The position numbers and the translations under genes were made by a program. Positions 42,102-49,269 of a stretch of 64,000 bases of DNA are shown here, in pieces. This DNA is from Actinotalea caeni (lineage in GTDB: Bacteria > Actinomycetota > Actinomycetes > Actinomycetales > Beutenbergiaceae). The notes below the pieces were generated by a model. That model had not been told where the DNA came from and searched no databases. It was given only the letters and a program-made list of their open reading frames with translations. Where the stretch lies: NCBI RefSeq assembly GCF_009733795.1, contig NZ_WNXX01000001.1, positions 1 through 64,000 on the forward strand. The letters run 5' to 3'. Each line of letters starts with the position of its first letter. Positions within the stretch are counted from its first letter, which is position 1.

Positions 42102-42477
42102 CACGCGCCGCGTCATACGCGACCGGATGCCACGTCTCTCGGGCACGTCGCACAGGAGGAGGACGGCAGATGGTTGTCACGGCGTCGCAGCATCGGCTCC
42201 GCCGCGGCCGCCGCCGACTCACCGGTGCGGCCAGTCCGCCGGGTCGGGAGGTGGGGTGGGGTCGGGCCCGCCCCGCCTCCGCCGGCGGGCGATGAGACCT
42301 CGGCGCCGGACCGACCGGCTGCACGGGTCGGGCCGGCTCGGCCCGCACCGCCCCGACGCGACGCGCTGCCAGCTGACGCGCGCGCACACCGCGCGTGCCG
42401 TCGGGCAGCCAGGGGCCGCCGTGCACCGGCGGCCCGATCTCGAGCTCGAGGAGGTCCTCGGTGCGGTCAACGGCCAC
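42097..42477 (-). pseudogene. Truncated TrmA-type RNA methyltransferase remnant
   Basis: A GTG at 42477 with ribosome site AGGAG overlaps the end of the KimA-like gene. The first 21 codons give VAVDRTEDLLELEIGPPVHGG, which resembles the TRAM-domain opening of actinobacterial TrmA/RumA-like methyltransferases (ELEVGPVAHGG). In M. tuberculosis such a gene (Rv2689c) follows the orthologous permease gene. After this point similarity is lost, and the rest of the frame is low-complexity Arg/Pro/Ala. The catalytic domain of about 380 residues is missing from the window. I infer a deleted gene. A chance match is possible because the matching segment is short. Confidence 0.45.
42170..42295 (+). CDS. 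Possible 41-residue basic small protein
   Basis: A short reading frame preceded by an unusually good ribosome site (AGGAGGAGGACGGCAG before ATG). The predicted peptide is basic: MVVTASQHRLRRGRRRLTGA, then a Gly/Pro/Arg-rich tail. It lies in a 450-bp stretch otherwise lacking intact genes, downstream of the CRP-type site. No family is recognised. It may be a real small protein, a leader, or a chance frame. Confidence 0.3.
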   Translation: MVVTASQHRLRRGRRRLTGAASPPGREVGWGRARPASAGGR

Positions 42478-44500
42478 GTCGCTCCTGTCCTGGGCCCGGG
42501 AGGTCGCCGGGCTGCTGGCCGGGCTCGCCGACGGCGAGCGTGCGGGAGGTGTCCTTCGAGGAGGCGAGCTGCCACGGCACCGACGCCACGACGACACCGG
42601 GCGTGAACAGCAGCCGGCTCTTCAGCCGCAGCGCCGACTGGTTGTGCAGCAGCTGCTCCCACCAGTGGCCCACGACGTACTCCGGGATGTAGACCACCAC
42701 GACGTCGCGCGGCGAGTCCCGCCGGATCGAGCGGACGAACTCCAGCACCGGGCGGGTGACCTCCCGGAACGGGGAGTCCAGCACCGTCAGCGGGAGCGGG
42801 ACCTCCATCTCCTCCCACTCCCGGCGCACGCGCGCCGCGTCGTCGGGGTCGACGGCGACCGTCACCGCCTGCAGCGTCGAGGGCCGGGTCGCGCGTGCGT
42901 AGGCGAGCGCGCGCAGCGTCGGCCGGTGCACCTTGGACACCAGCACGACCGCGTGCACGCGCGACGGCAGCGCCCGGGCGGCGGCGACGTCGTCGACCGC
43001 GAGCTCGGTCGCGACCTCGTCGTAGTGGCGGCGGATCCCGCGCATGACCGCGAACAGCAGCGCCATCAGCGCGATCGTGATCCAGGCGCCCTGGAGGGTC
43101 TTGGTGGCCAGCACGGTCACGAGCACGACCGCGCTCAGCGCGAACCCGAACGCGTTGATCGCGCGCGAGCGCTGGTACCGGCTGCGGTCGCGGCTGCGAG
43201 CCGCCGAGCCCAGCCGCTCCGACCAGTGCCGCACCATGCCCAGCTGCCCGAGCGTGAAGGAGACGAACACGCCCACGATGTAGAGCTGGATGAGCCGCGT
43301 CACCTGGGCGTCGAACAGCCACACCAGCAGGCCCGCGGCGACCGCGACGGTGATGATGCCGTTCGACAGCGCCAGCCGGTCGCCGCGGGTGTGCAGCTGG
43401 CGGGGCAGGTAGCCGTCGCGCGCGAGGATGCTGCCGAGCGCCGGGAAGCCGTTGAACCCGCTGTTCGCGGCGAGCAGCAGGATGAGCGCGGTGGCACCGG
43501 TGACGACGTAGAACATCACCGGGAAGCCGGCGAAGACCGTCGCGGCCACCTGGCCGATGACCGGGTCCTGCGCGTACCCCTCGGGCACCGGCCCGCCGTC
43601 CAGGCGCAGCTGCGTGGCGGGGTCGTCGACGAAGCGGACGCCGGTGGCACGCGCGAGCGCGAGCACCGTGAGCATCATGAACGCCGAGATGGCGCCGAGC
43701 AGCAGCAACGTCGTGGCCGCGTTGCGCGAGCGCGGCGCACGGAACGCGGGGACCCCGGTCGCGATCGCCTCGACACCGGTGAGCGCGACCGCCCCGGAGG
43801 TGAACGCGCGCAGCACGAGGAAGGCGCCGGCGATGCCGACGAGCCCCTGCTCGTAGCCCGGCTCCGCCGTCATCTCGAAGGAGGCCGACGCCGCCTGCCC
43901 CAGCCGGCCGGTGAGCCACTGCACCCCGCCGACGACCGCCGTCGCCCCCATGCCGGCCATGAACACGTACACGGCGACGACGAAGGCGCGCCCCGACTCG
44001 CGCACACCACGCAGGTTCAGCAGCATGAGCAGCACGACGAACCCGACGGCGACGCTCGCCTCGTGCCCCCGCGCCCCCGGCAGCACGGTCGCCAGGTACT
44101 GCGACGCCGACGACACCGAGACCGCGACCGTGAGGACGTAGTCGACGAGCAGCGCGCTCGCGACCGTGACGCCGGCCCGCGCACCGAGGTTGGCCGTCGC
44201 GACCGCGTAGTCGCCCCCGCCGTCCGGGTATGCGCGCACCGTCTGCCGGTAGGAGGCGACGACCGTGAGCAGCACGACGACGACGGCGAGCCCCACCCAC
44301 GGCGACAGCGCGTAGCTCGCGAGCCCCGCGATCGAGAGCATGAGCAGGATCTCGTCGGGCGCGTAGGCGACCGAGGAGAGCGCGTCCGAGGCGAACACCG
44401 GCAGCGCGCGGCGCTTCGGCAGCAGCGGCCGCTCGACGCTGTCGCTGCGCACCGGCCGCCCGACCAGCACGCGCTTGACGGCATCGACGAGTCCCGGCAC
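42467..44500 (-). CDS. KimA-like potassium permease (APC superfamily)
   Basis: A 677-residue protein. Residues of about 25-480 form an APC-type permease with about 12 helices (LPVFASDALSSVAYAPDEILL and AYPDGGGDYAVATANLG at the start). A C-terminal cytoplasmic domain of about 170 residues is related to UspA-like modules: RVHAVVLVSKVHRPTLRALAYARATRP, FREVTRPVLEFV, and VVVVYIPEYVVGHWWEQLLHNQSALRLKSRLLF. This tail matches my recollection of KimA (YdaO), a proton-coupled potassium importer of Bacillus. It is the orthologue of M. tuberculosis Rv2690c by position. The GTG at 44500 has TAGCAT eight bases upstream. It faces two TrkA-type genes across a 55-bp gap. Confidence 0.85.
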   Translation of the reverse strand: MPGLVDAVKRVLVGRPVRSDSVERPLLPKRRALPVFASDALSSVAYAPDEILLMLSIAGLASYALSPWVGLAVVVVLLTVVASYRQTVRAYPDGGGDYAVATANLGARAGVTVASALLVDYVLTVAVSVSSASQYLATVLPGARGHEASVAVGFVVLLMLLNLRGVRESGRAFVVAVYVFMAGMGATAVVGGVQWLTGRLGQAASASFEMTAEPGYEQGLVGIAGAFLVLRAFTSGAVALTGVEAIATGVPAFRAPRSRNAATTLLLLGAISAFMMLTVLALARATGVRFVDDPATQLRLDGGPVPEGYAQDPVIGQVAATVFAGFPVMFYVVTGATALILLLAANSGFNGFPALGSILARDGYLPRQLHTRGDRLALSNGIITVAVAAGLLVWLFDAQVTRLIQLYIVGVFVSFTLGQLGMVRHWSERLGSAARSRDRSRYQRSRAINAFGFALSAVVLVTVLATKTLQGAWITIALMALLFAVMRGIRRHYDEVATELAVDDVAAARALPSRVHAVVLVSKVHRPTLRALAYARATRPSTLQAVTVAVDPDDAARVRREWEEMEVPLPLTVLDSPFREVTRPVLEFVRSIRRDSPRDVVVVYIPEYVVGHWWEQLLHNQSALRLKSRLLFTPGVVVASVPWQLASSKDTSRTLAVGEPGQQPGDLPGPGQERRGR

Positions 44501-44508
44501 GACAGCCG

Positions 44509-44514
44509 ATGCTA
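44509..44514 (-). promoter_or_regulatory. Leaderless-type -10 box of KimA-like gene
   Basis: TAGCAT on the minus strand ends 8 nt before the GTG at 44500. With no leader, a c-di-AMP (ydaO) riboswitch cannot sit upstream. Confidence 0.5.
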
Positions 44515-44541
44515 CGCCGCCCGTGGGCCCGACCGGAGGTG

Positions 44542-44547
44542 TAGGTT
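44542..44547 (+). promoter_or_regulatory. Leaderless-type -10 box of trkA pair
   Basis: TAGGTT ends 8 nt before the GTG at 44556. It lies 27 bp from the opposite -10 box, so the two promoters are back to back. Confidence 0.5.
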
Positions 44548-44555
44548 CGGCAGTC

Positions 44556-45224
44556 GTGCACTTCGTGATCATGGGTGCGGGGCGTGTCGGCGTCACGCTC
44601 GCCGAGACGCTGGAGGAGCACGGCCACTCGGTGGGCATCATCGACCAGAACCCCGAGGCGTTCCGGCGGCTGTCCCCGGACTTCGAGGGCCGCCGCGTCA
44701 CCGGGCTGGGCTTCGACCGCGACGCGCTCGTCCAGGCCGGCATCGAGGACGCCCGCGCCTTCGCCGCGGTCTCCTCGGGCGACAACTCCAACGTCATCGC
44801 CGCGCGGGTCGCGCGCGAGACGTTCGGCGTCCGCAACGTCGTCGCGCGCATCTACGACACCCGCCGCGCGGAGATCTACCAGCGGCTCGGCATCACGACG
44901 GTCGCGACCGTGCGGTGGACCGCCGACCAGGTGCTGCGGCGGATGATCCCGCGCGGCGCGGAGTCGGAGTACACCGACGCCTCCGGGCGCGTGCACCTGT
45001 GCGAGATGGACACCCACCCGGACTGGGTGGGCCGCTCGGTGCGCGACCTGCAGCGGGCGACGCTCGCACGGGTCGCGTTCCTCACCCGCTTCGGCGAGGG
45101 CCACGTCCCCACGCCGGACGAGCTGCTGCAGGAGGGTGACGTCGTGCACGTGCTCGTGACGACCGAGCGGATCAACGACGTGCAGCGCGTGCTCGCCGTG
45201 CCGCCGCGGACGGACGAGCCGTGA
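44556..45224 (+). CDS. ceoB: TrkA/RCK potassium uptake regulator (CeoB-like)
   Basis: A 222-residue protein with one RCK_N domain (HFVIMGAGRVGVTLAETLEEHGHSVGIIDQNPEAF, residues 1-120) and one RCK_C domain (RVHLCEMDTHPDWVGRSVRDLQRAT to the end). It probably binds NAD(H) or ATP and gates a potassium transporter. By position it is orthologous to M. tuberculosis CeoB (Rv2691). The GTG at 44556 is fixed by the upstream -10 box. Its stop overlaps the next gene as GTGA. Confidence 0.9.
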   Translation: MHFVIMGAGRVGVTLAETLEEHGHSVGIIDQNPEAFRRLSPDFEGRRVTGLGFDRDALVQAGIEDARAFAAVSSGDNSNVIAARVARETFGVRNVVARIYDTRRAEIYQRLGITTVATVRWTADQVLRRMIPRGAESEYTDASGRVHLCEMDTHPDWVGRSVRDLQRATLARVAFLTRFGEGHVPTPDELLQEGDVVHVLVTTERINDVQRVLAVPPRTDEP

Positions 45225-45937
45225 GGGTCGTCATCGCCGGCGCCGGCAGCGTGGGGCGCTCGATCGCGCGCGAGCTGCTCAACCACGGCCACGACGTCAC
45301 GCTCATCGACAAGGAGCCCGGCGCGATGCGGGTGTCCTCGGTCGCGGAGGCGGAGTGGCTGCTGGCGGACGCGTGCGAGATCTCGACGCTGGACGACGCC
45401 CGCCTCGACACGTGCGACGTCGTCGTCGCCGCGACCGGCGACGACAAGGCGAACCTCGTCGTGTCGTTCCTGGCGAAGACCGAGTACGCGGTCCCCCGCA
45501 CGGTCGCGCGCGTCAACAACCCCAAGAACGAGTGGATGTTCGACGACGCCTGGGGCGTCGACGTGCCGGTGTCGACGCCGCGCATCATGACGTCGCTCGT
45601 CGAGGAGGCGGTCAGCGTCGGCGACCTGGTGCGGATCTTCACGTTCCACCAGTCCGGCGCGAGCATGTACGAGATCACGCTCGCCGCGGACGCCCCGGTG
45701 GTCGGGATGCAGGTCTCGGCGGTCGAGTGGCCCGCGCATGCCGTGCTCGCGGCGATCATCCGCGGCGACCGGCCGATCCCGCCGTCGCCCGACGACACGC
45801 TCGAGAGCGGCGACGAGCTGCTGCTGATCAGCTCGTCGGACGATCCGGCCGACCTCGCCGGTCTGCAGGAGCTCCTCGGGGGTTCACCAGCACCCACGTC
45901 ACCCACAGGACCAGAGCCCACAGCGGAAGCCCCATGA
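45221..45937 (+). CDS. ceoC: TrkA/RCK potassium uptake regulator (CeoC-like)
   Basis: A 238-residue protein with RCK_N (RVVIAGAGSVGRSIARELLNHGHDVTLIDKEPGAM) and RCK_C (GASMYEITLAADAPVVGMQVSAVEWPAHAV) domains. It is the partner of the preceding protein, as in CeoB-CeoC of mycobacteria. No TrkH or KtrB channel gene is present, so the adjacent KimA-like permease is a candidate partner. The GTG overlaps the ceoB stop. Its last 110 bp overlap the convergent DUF3159 gene; the C-terminal tail is Pro/Thr-rich. Confidence 0.9.
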   Translation: MRVVIAGAGSVGRSIARELLNHGHDVTLIDKEPGAMRVSSVAEAEWLLADACEISTLDDARLDTCDVVVAATGDDKANLVVSFLAKTEYAVPRTVARVNNPKNEWMFDDAWGVDVPVSTPRIMTSLVEEAVSVGDLVRIFTFHQSGASMYEITLAADAPVVGMQVSAVEWPAHAVLAAIIRGDRPIPPSPDDTLESGDELLLISSSDDPADLAGLQELLGGSPAPTSPTGPEPTAEAP

Positions 45938-46637
45938 CGAGCCGTGCGGCTCCCAGCCAGCCGGCCTCCGCGTTGAGGTAGAGCGGCACCTGCACCGCGA
46001 GCCGCGCGACGAACGCGCCCACCCACAGCCACGAGGCCAGGGCGTAGCGGGAGCGCTGCTCGGGGTCCTGCCGCCAGTCGTGCGAGCGTCCGAGCAGGGT
46101 GGCGACGACGACGCCGACGATCGGCCACCCGAGGAGGATCGAGGTCGTGACGCCGACCGCGAACGCCGCGTTCGTCAGCAGCCCCCACGCGAAGAAGTTC
46201 TCCGCGGCGCCGCTGCGCCAGGCCCAGACGGCGCCGATCCCGATGCCGAGCAGGCCACCGACCGCCTGCGTCACCGGCGTGCGCTGCACGAGCCGCGCGG
46301 CGGTGGCGACGACCGCGACCGCGACCGCGGCCACGACCGCGGGCATGATCTGCCGGGTCGCGACGAACACGACGACGAACACCAGACCGGGCGCGACCGA
46401 CTCGACCATCCCGCGCCAGCCGCCGATGGCCTCCAGGCCGTCGAACTCGCCCGACGCGAGCTGCCGCACGCCACGGGCGGGGGCGTCGGCCGTCTCGACC
46501 GCGTCGGGCCCGGTGGGCTGGGTGGGCTGGGTGGGCTGGGTGGGCTCATCGGGCCCGGTGGGCTCGGCGGCCTCGGTGGGCTCGGCGGGACGGGCCGGCT
46601 GGTCGGGCAGCCGCTCGGGCGTGCCGGCGCCGGTCAC
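45828..46637 (-). CDS. DUF3159 membrane protein
   Basis: A 269-residue protein. The first 70 residues are hydrophilic and carry a PTQP tandem repeat (PTQPTQPTQPTGP). The rest has about six hydrophobic helices, including MVESVAPGLVFVVVFVATRQIMPAVVAAVAVAVV and NFFAWGLLTNAAFAVGVTTSILLGWPIVGVVVATLLG, typical of DUF3159 (Rv2693c family). Its function is unknown. The GTG at 46637 overlaps the stop of the OB-fold gene as GTGA. Its conserved place beside ceoBC suggests a link to ion transport, which is inference. Confidence 0.88.
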   Translation of the reverse strand: MTGAGTPERLPDQPARPAEPTEAAEPTGPDEPTQPTQPTQPTGPDAVETADAPARGVRQLASGEFDGLEAIGGWRGMVESVAPGLVFVVVFVATRQIMPAVVAAVAVAVVATAARLVQRTPVTQAVGGLLGIGIGAVWAWRSGAAENFFAWGLLTNAAFAVGVTTSILLGWPIVGVVVATLLGRSHDWRQDPEQRSRYALASWLWVGAFVARLAVQVPLYLNAEAGWLGAARLVMGLPLWALVLWVTWVLVNPRGAPADRRGRPDRPTS

Positions 46638-47008
46638 GAGGGCCCTGCGCCGGGCAGCAGCCGGTACGCCGGGTTGTACAGCACCGGGCGCGGGCCGTCG
46701 CCGGCGGCGACGCGCCCGGTGACGACGAGCCGACGCCCTGGCTCGATGCCGGCGATCTCGCGGCGACCGAGCCACACGAGGTCGACCGACCCCGACCCGT
46801 CGTAGAGCTCGGCGACCAGCTCCGGGCGCGCACCGCGCGGCACGTAGGTGACCGATCGCAGCACGCCGGAGAGCGTCCGGCGCTCGCGCGGGCGGCACCC
46901 GGCCGCCAGGTCGGTGCCGTGCAGGGTCGCCTCGACGATCTCCTCGCCGGCCTCGAGCTCGGCGGTCGAGGCGAGGTACCGGTGCAGCCGGTCGCGCAGC
47001 GCGACCAC
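46634..47008 (-). CDS. OB-fold nucleic acid-binding protein
   Basis: A 124-residue protein. Its core, ERRTLSGVLRSVTYVPRGARPELVAELYDGSGSVDLVWLGRREIAGIEPGRRLVVTGRVA, has the beta-strand pattern of an OB fold as found in ssDNA- and tRNA-binding proteins, and corresponds to Rv2694c. The target is unknown. It starts at the GTG one base inside the DUF3710 stop (TAGTG) and overlaps the DUF3159 start, so the genes are co-translated. Confidence 0.87.
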   Translation of the reverse strand: MVALRDRLHRYLASTAELEAGEEIVEATLHGTDLAAGCRPRERRTLSGVLRSVTYVPRGARPELVAELYDGSGSVDLVWLGRREIAGIEPGRRLVVTGRVAAGDGPRPVLYNPAYRLLPGAGPS

Positions 47009-47712
47009 TAGCGGACCTCGGTGATCTCGGGCCCCCGGGGCGACGCGAGGTCGATCGTCGGACGCGCGGCGCCCGTGGGCACCTCCTGGCCGGGCTTGCC
47101 CGGCAGGTGCAGCCCGAGGAGGTCGCGCGGCGCCCGGGCCTCGTGCCCACGCACGACGACGACATCGGCGAGCACCGCCTCCAGCTCCGCCGCGACGGCG
47201 GGGTCGCTGGCCTGCTCGCCGCTCAGCACGCCGCGCAGGAACCAGCGGGGCCCGTCCACGCCGATGAAGCGCGCCGCTCGGGTGGCCGTGCGGCCGTCGG
47301 GGGTGCGGGCCGGCAGCCGGGCGAGCAGCTCCGTCCCGAACGGCCCCTCCTGCTCCTCGACGCTGCCGGCCTGCTTCGTGATCGACGCCGAGAGCTCCGC
47401 GCGCAGCTCGTCCCACAGCCCCGCGCTGCGCGGGGCCGCGAACGCCTGCAGCTGCAGCGTCGTGCGGCCGAGCACGACGTTGACGGCGACGATGCGTCGG
47501 CTCTTGCGCTCCAGCTCCATCGTGATCTGCATGCCGCGACGCACCGGCACCCGCAGCGAGCCGAGGTCGACGCGCTGGCCGAGGTCGGGGACCTCCTCGA
47601 CGTCCCAGGGACCGGTGCCCTCGGGCTCCTCGAGGCTCTCCTCGGTCTCGAGGGTCTCGACGGCGTCCTCGGCCGGGCGGTCGGTCCGGGCCTTGCGGCG
47701 GAACCAGCTCAT
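47008..47712 (-). CDS. DUF3710 protein
   Basis: A 234-residue actinobacterial protein of the DUF3710 family (Rv2696c). An acidic N-terminal third (ETLETEESLEEPEGTGPWDVEEVPD) is followed by conserved blocks LRVPVRRGMQITMELE, LQLQAFAAPRSAGLWDELRAELSASI, GTELLARLP and FIGVDGPRWFLRGVLSGEQA. The function is unknown. The ATG overlaps the dut stop as ATGA, placing it second in the dut operon. Confidence 0.9.
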   Translation of the reverse strand: MSWFRRKARTDRPAEDAVETLETEESLEEPEGTGPWDVEEVPDLGQRVDLGSLRVPVRRGMQITMELERKSRRIVAVNVVLGRTTLQLQAFAAPRSAGLWDELRAELSASITKQAGSVEEQEGPFGTELLARLPARTPDGRTATRAARFIGVDGPRWFLRGVLSGEQASDPAVAAELEAVLADVVVVRGHEARAPRDLLGLHLPGKPGQEVPTGAARPTIDLASPRGPEITEVR

Positions 47713-48191
47713 GCGCGCACCTCCGCGACGGCGAAGCCCCCGGTCGACCCGAAGCCCGCCTCGCCCCGGTCGCTGCCGGGCAGCCGGGTCACCTCGACGA
47801 GGTCGGCGCGCGCGACGCGCTGCACGACCAGCTGGGCGACGCGGTCGCCACGACGGATCGTGAACGGCTCGTCGGGGTCGGTGTTGAGCAGGATCACCTG
47901 GATCTCGCCGCGGTAGCCGGCGTCGACCGTGCCCGGGGCGTTGAGCACCGTGATGCCGTGCTTGCGGGCGAGGCCCGAGCGCGGGTGGACGAGACCGACG
48001 AAGCCGTCCGGCAGCGCGATCGCGACCCCGGTGGGCACGGTCGCGCGCCGCAGCGGCGGCAGCGTCACGTCCTCGCGCGCGAGGAGGTCGAGCCCTGCGT
48101 CGCCCGGGTGCGCGTAGCCGGGGACCGGGAGGTCGGGGTCCAGCCGGTGCACGAGCACCTCGACTGCTTCGGGTTCCATGGCGTCGATCAC
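47709..48191 (-). CDS. dut: Deoxyuridine 5'-triphosphate nucleotidohydrolase
   Basis: A trimeric dUTPase of about 156-160 residues that converts dUTP to dUMP and keeps uracil out of DNA. The five family motifs are visible: HPGDAGLDL, HPRSGLARKHG, GTVDAGYRGEI, RGDRVAQLVV and GFGSTGGF. Two starts are possible: the ATG at 48179, and the GTG at 48191, which has TAGGAT 7 bases upstream in leaderless spacing. The GTG is used here. The stop overlaps the DUF3710 start. It is the first gene of a minus-strand unit of four genes. Confidence 0.95.
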   Translation of the reverse strand: MIDAMEPEAVEVLVHRLDPDLPVPGYAHPGDAGLDLLAREDVTLPPLRRATVPTGVAIALPDGFVGLVHPRSGLARKHGITVLNAPGTVDAGYRGEIQVILLNTDPDEPFTIRRGDRVAQLVVQRVARADLVEVTRLPGSDRGEAGFGSTGGFAVAEVRA

Positions 48192-48198
48192 TCCTGCG

Positions 48199-48204
48199 AT
48201 CCTA
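48199..48204 (-). promoter_or_regulatory. Leaderless-type -10 box of dut operon
   Basis: TAGGAT on the minus strand ends 7 nt before the GTG at 48191. Confidence 0.5.
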
Positions 48205-48247
48205 GGCCGCGTCGTCGGTGCCCGTGGATCCTGGCAGTCTTGACCTC

Positions 48248-48736
48248 GTGAGCACCTACCTCGAGCGCCTGCGTCCGTCGGCGCCCTTCTGGCTGCTGGC
48301 GCCGGTCGCCGCGGTCGTCGCGACGGTGAGCACGGTGCCGTTCGGCGCCGCCGTCGCGGTCGCCGCCGGCGTGGTCGTGGGGCTGGCGGTCGTGGCGCTG
48401 CTGCTGGCGCGGGTGCCGGAGCTGCGTGTCGACACCGCGGGCCTGCGTGCCGGGCCCGCCTTCCTGGAGGCGGAGCACCTCGGCGAGATCGAGGCGCTCG
48501 ACGCCATCGCGACCCAGCGGGCCCTGGGGCCGCAGCTGCGTGCCGACGCGTACGTCGTGCACCGTCCGTGGGTGCGGACCGCCGTGCGCGTGGGCGTGGC
48601 CGACGAGGCCGACCCCACGCCGTACTGGCTGGTGTCGTCCCGCCGCCCCGAAGAGCTGGCACGCGCGCTGCTGGCGTGCCGCGAGGCGGCGGGTCGCGAG
48701 GGTGGTCAGGCGGCGCACTCCGAGCAGACCGGCTGA
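48248..48736 (+). CDS. DUF3093 protein
   Basis: A 162-residue actinobacterial protein (Rv2698 family). Two hydrophobic helices ([40 protein letters not shown]) open the protein. A soluble part follows with DTAGLRAGPAFLEAEHLGEIEAL, DADAYVVHRPWVRTAVRVGV and PYWLVSSRRPEELARAL. Its function is unknown. The GTG at 48248 has CAGTCT 7 bases upstream. Its 3' end overlaps the convergent DUF4193 gene by 31 bp. Confidence 0.88.
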   Translation: MSTYLERLRPSAPFWLLAPVAAVVATVSTVPFGAAVAVAAGVVVGLAVVALLLARVPELRVDTAGLRAGPAFLEAEHLGEIEALDAIATQRALGPQLRADAYVVHRPWVRTAVRVGVADEADPTPYWLVSSRRPEELARALLACREAAGREGGQAAHSEQTG

Positions 48737-49005
48737 CCCTTGTCCTCGTAGGCCAGCTGGCTGCGGTGGTGCACCAGGAAGCAGCGGGAGCAGGTGAACT
48801 CGTCGGCCTGACGGGGCAGCACCCGGACGCTCAGCTCCTCGCCCGAGAGGTCGGCACCGGGGAGCTCGAACCCCTCGGCGGCCTCGGCCTCGTCCTCGTC
48901 GACCGCACCCGAGTTCTTCTCGGCACGGCGCGCCTTGAGCTCCTCCAGCGAGTCCTCGCTGAGCTCCTCGTCGGTCTTGCGCGGTGCGTCGTAGTCGGTC
49001 GCCAT
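48706..49005 (-). CDS. DUF4193 zinc-ribbon-like protein
   Basis: A 99-residue acidic protein. The N-terminus MATDYDAPRKTDEELSEDSLEELKARR is the DUF4193 signature. The C-terminus has two CxxC pairs, FTCSRCFLVHHRSQLA and PVCSECAA, likely binding zinc. The family is nearly confined to actinobacteria and its function is unknown. It matches Rv2699c in position. The ATG at 49005 begins the gene, with a long 264-bp gap to the divergent sepH. Confidence 0.92.
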   Translation of the reverse strand: MATDYDAPRKTDEELSEDSLEELKARRAEKNSGAVDEDEAEAAEGFELPGADLSGEELSVRVLPRQADEFTCSRCFLVHHRSQLAYEDKGQPVCSECAA

Positions 49006-49269
49006 AACGTTCTCTTACGTCCTTCGTCGTCGTCTTCAGGTCGTGGTTCGGCACCCGTCGGGAGGAGCCGTACGCGGGTACAACGCACCGCGAGCCGGAT
49101 TGTTCCCGCACGCGGGCGAAGGGATTGTGCACCATCGGGCGGCACTTTGCACACCCGGCCCGGCACATCCGTGACCTGGCCCACCGATCCCCGCCACACC
49201 GGGCCCAATCGGCGGATACCGACCCCCGCCGTGGCACGCTCGTCCCAGCGGTATGTCCTGGGAGGTGTC
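49006..49269. promoter_or_regulatory. DUF4193/sepH divergent intergenic region
   Basis: A 264-bp gap with no gene. Two copies of GGATTGT (49097-49103 and 49122-49128) lie 25 bp apart. The sepH start has a clear ribosome site, GGGAGG, at 49259-49264. No leaderless box is seen on either side, so both genes have longer leaders. Confidence 0.4.

Noticed and set aside
44501-44555. c-di-AMP (ydaO type) riboswitch upstream of the KimA-like gene
   Set aside because: The gap is 55 bp with a leaderless-type -10 box on each side. There is no space for a riboswitch.
46500-46560. GTGGGCTGG tandem repeats in DUF3159 and similar ones near 36550 as mobile repeats or a CRISPR array
   Set aside because: They are in-frame codon repeats (PTQP and TDQP) at hydrophilic N-termini, with no spacers.
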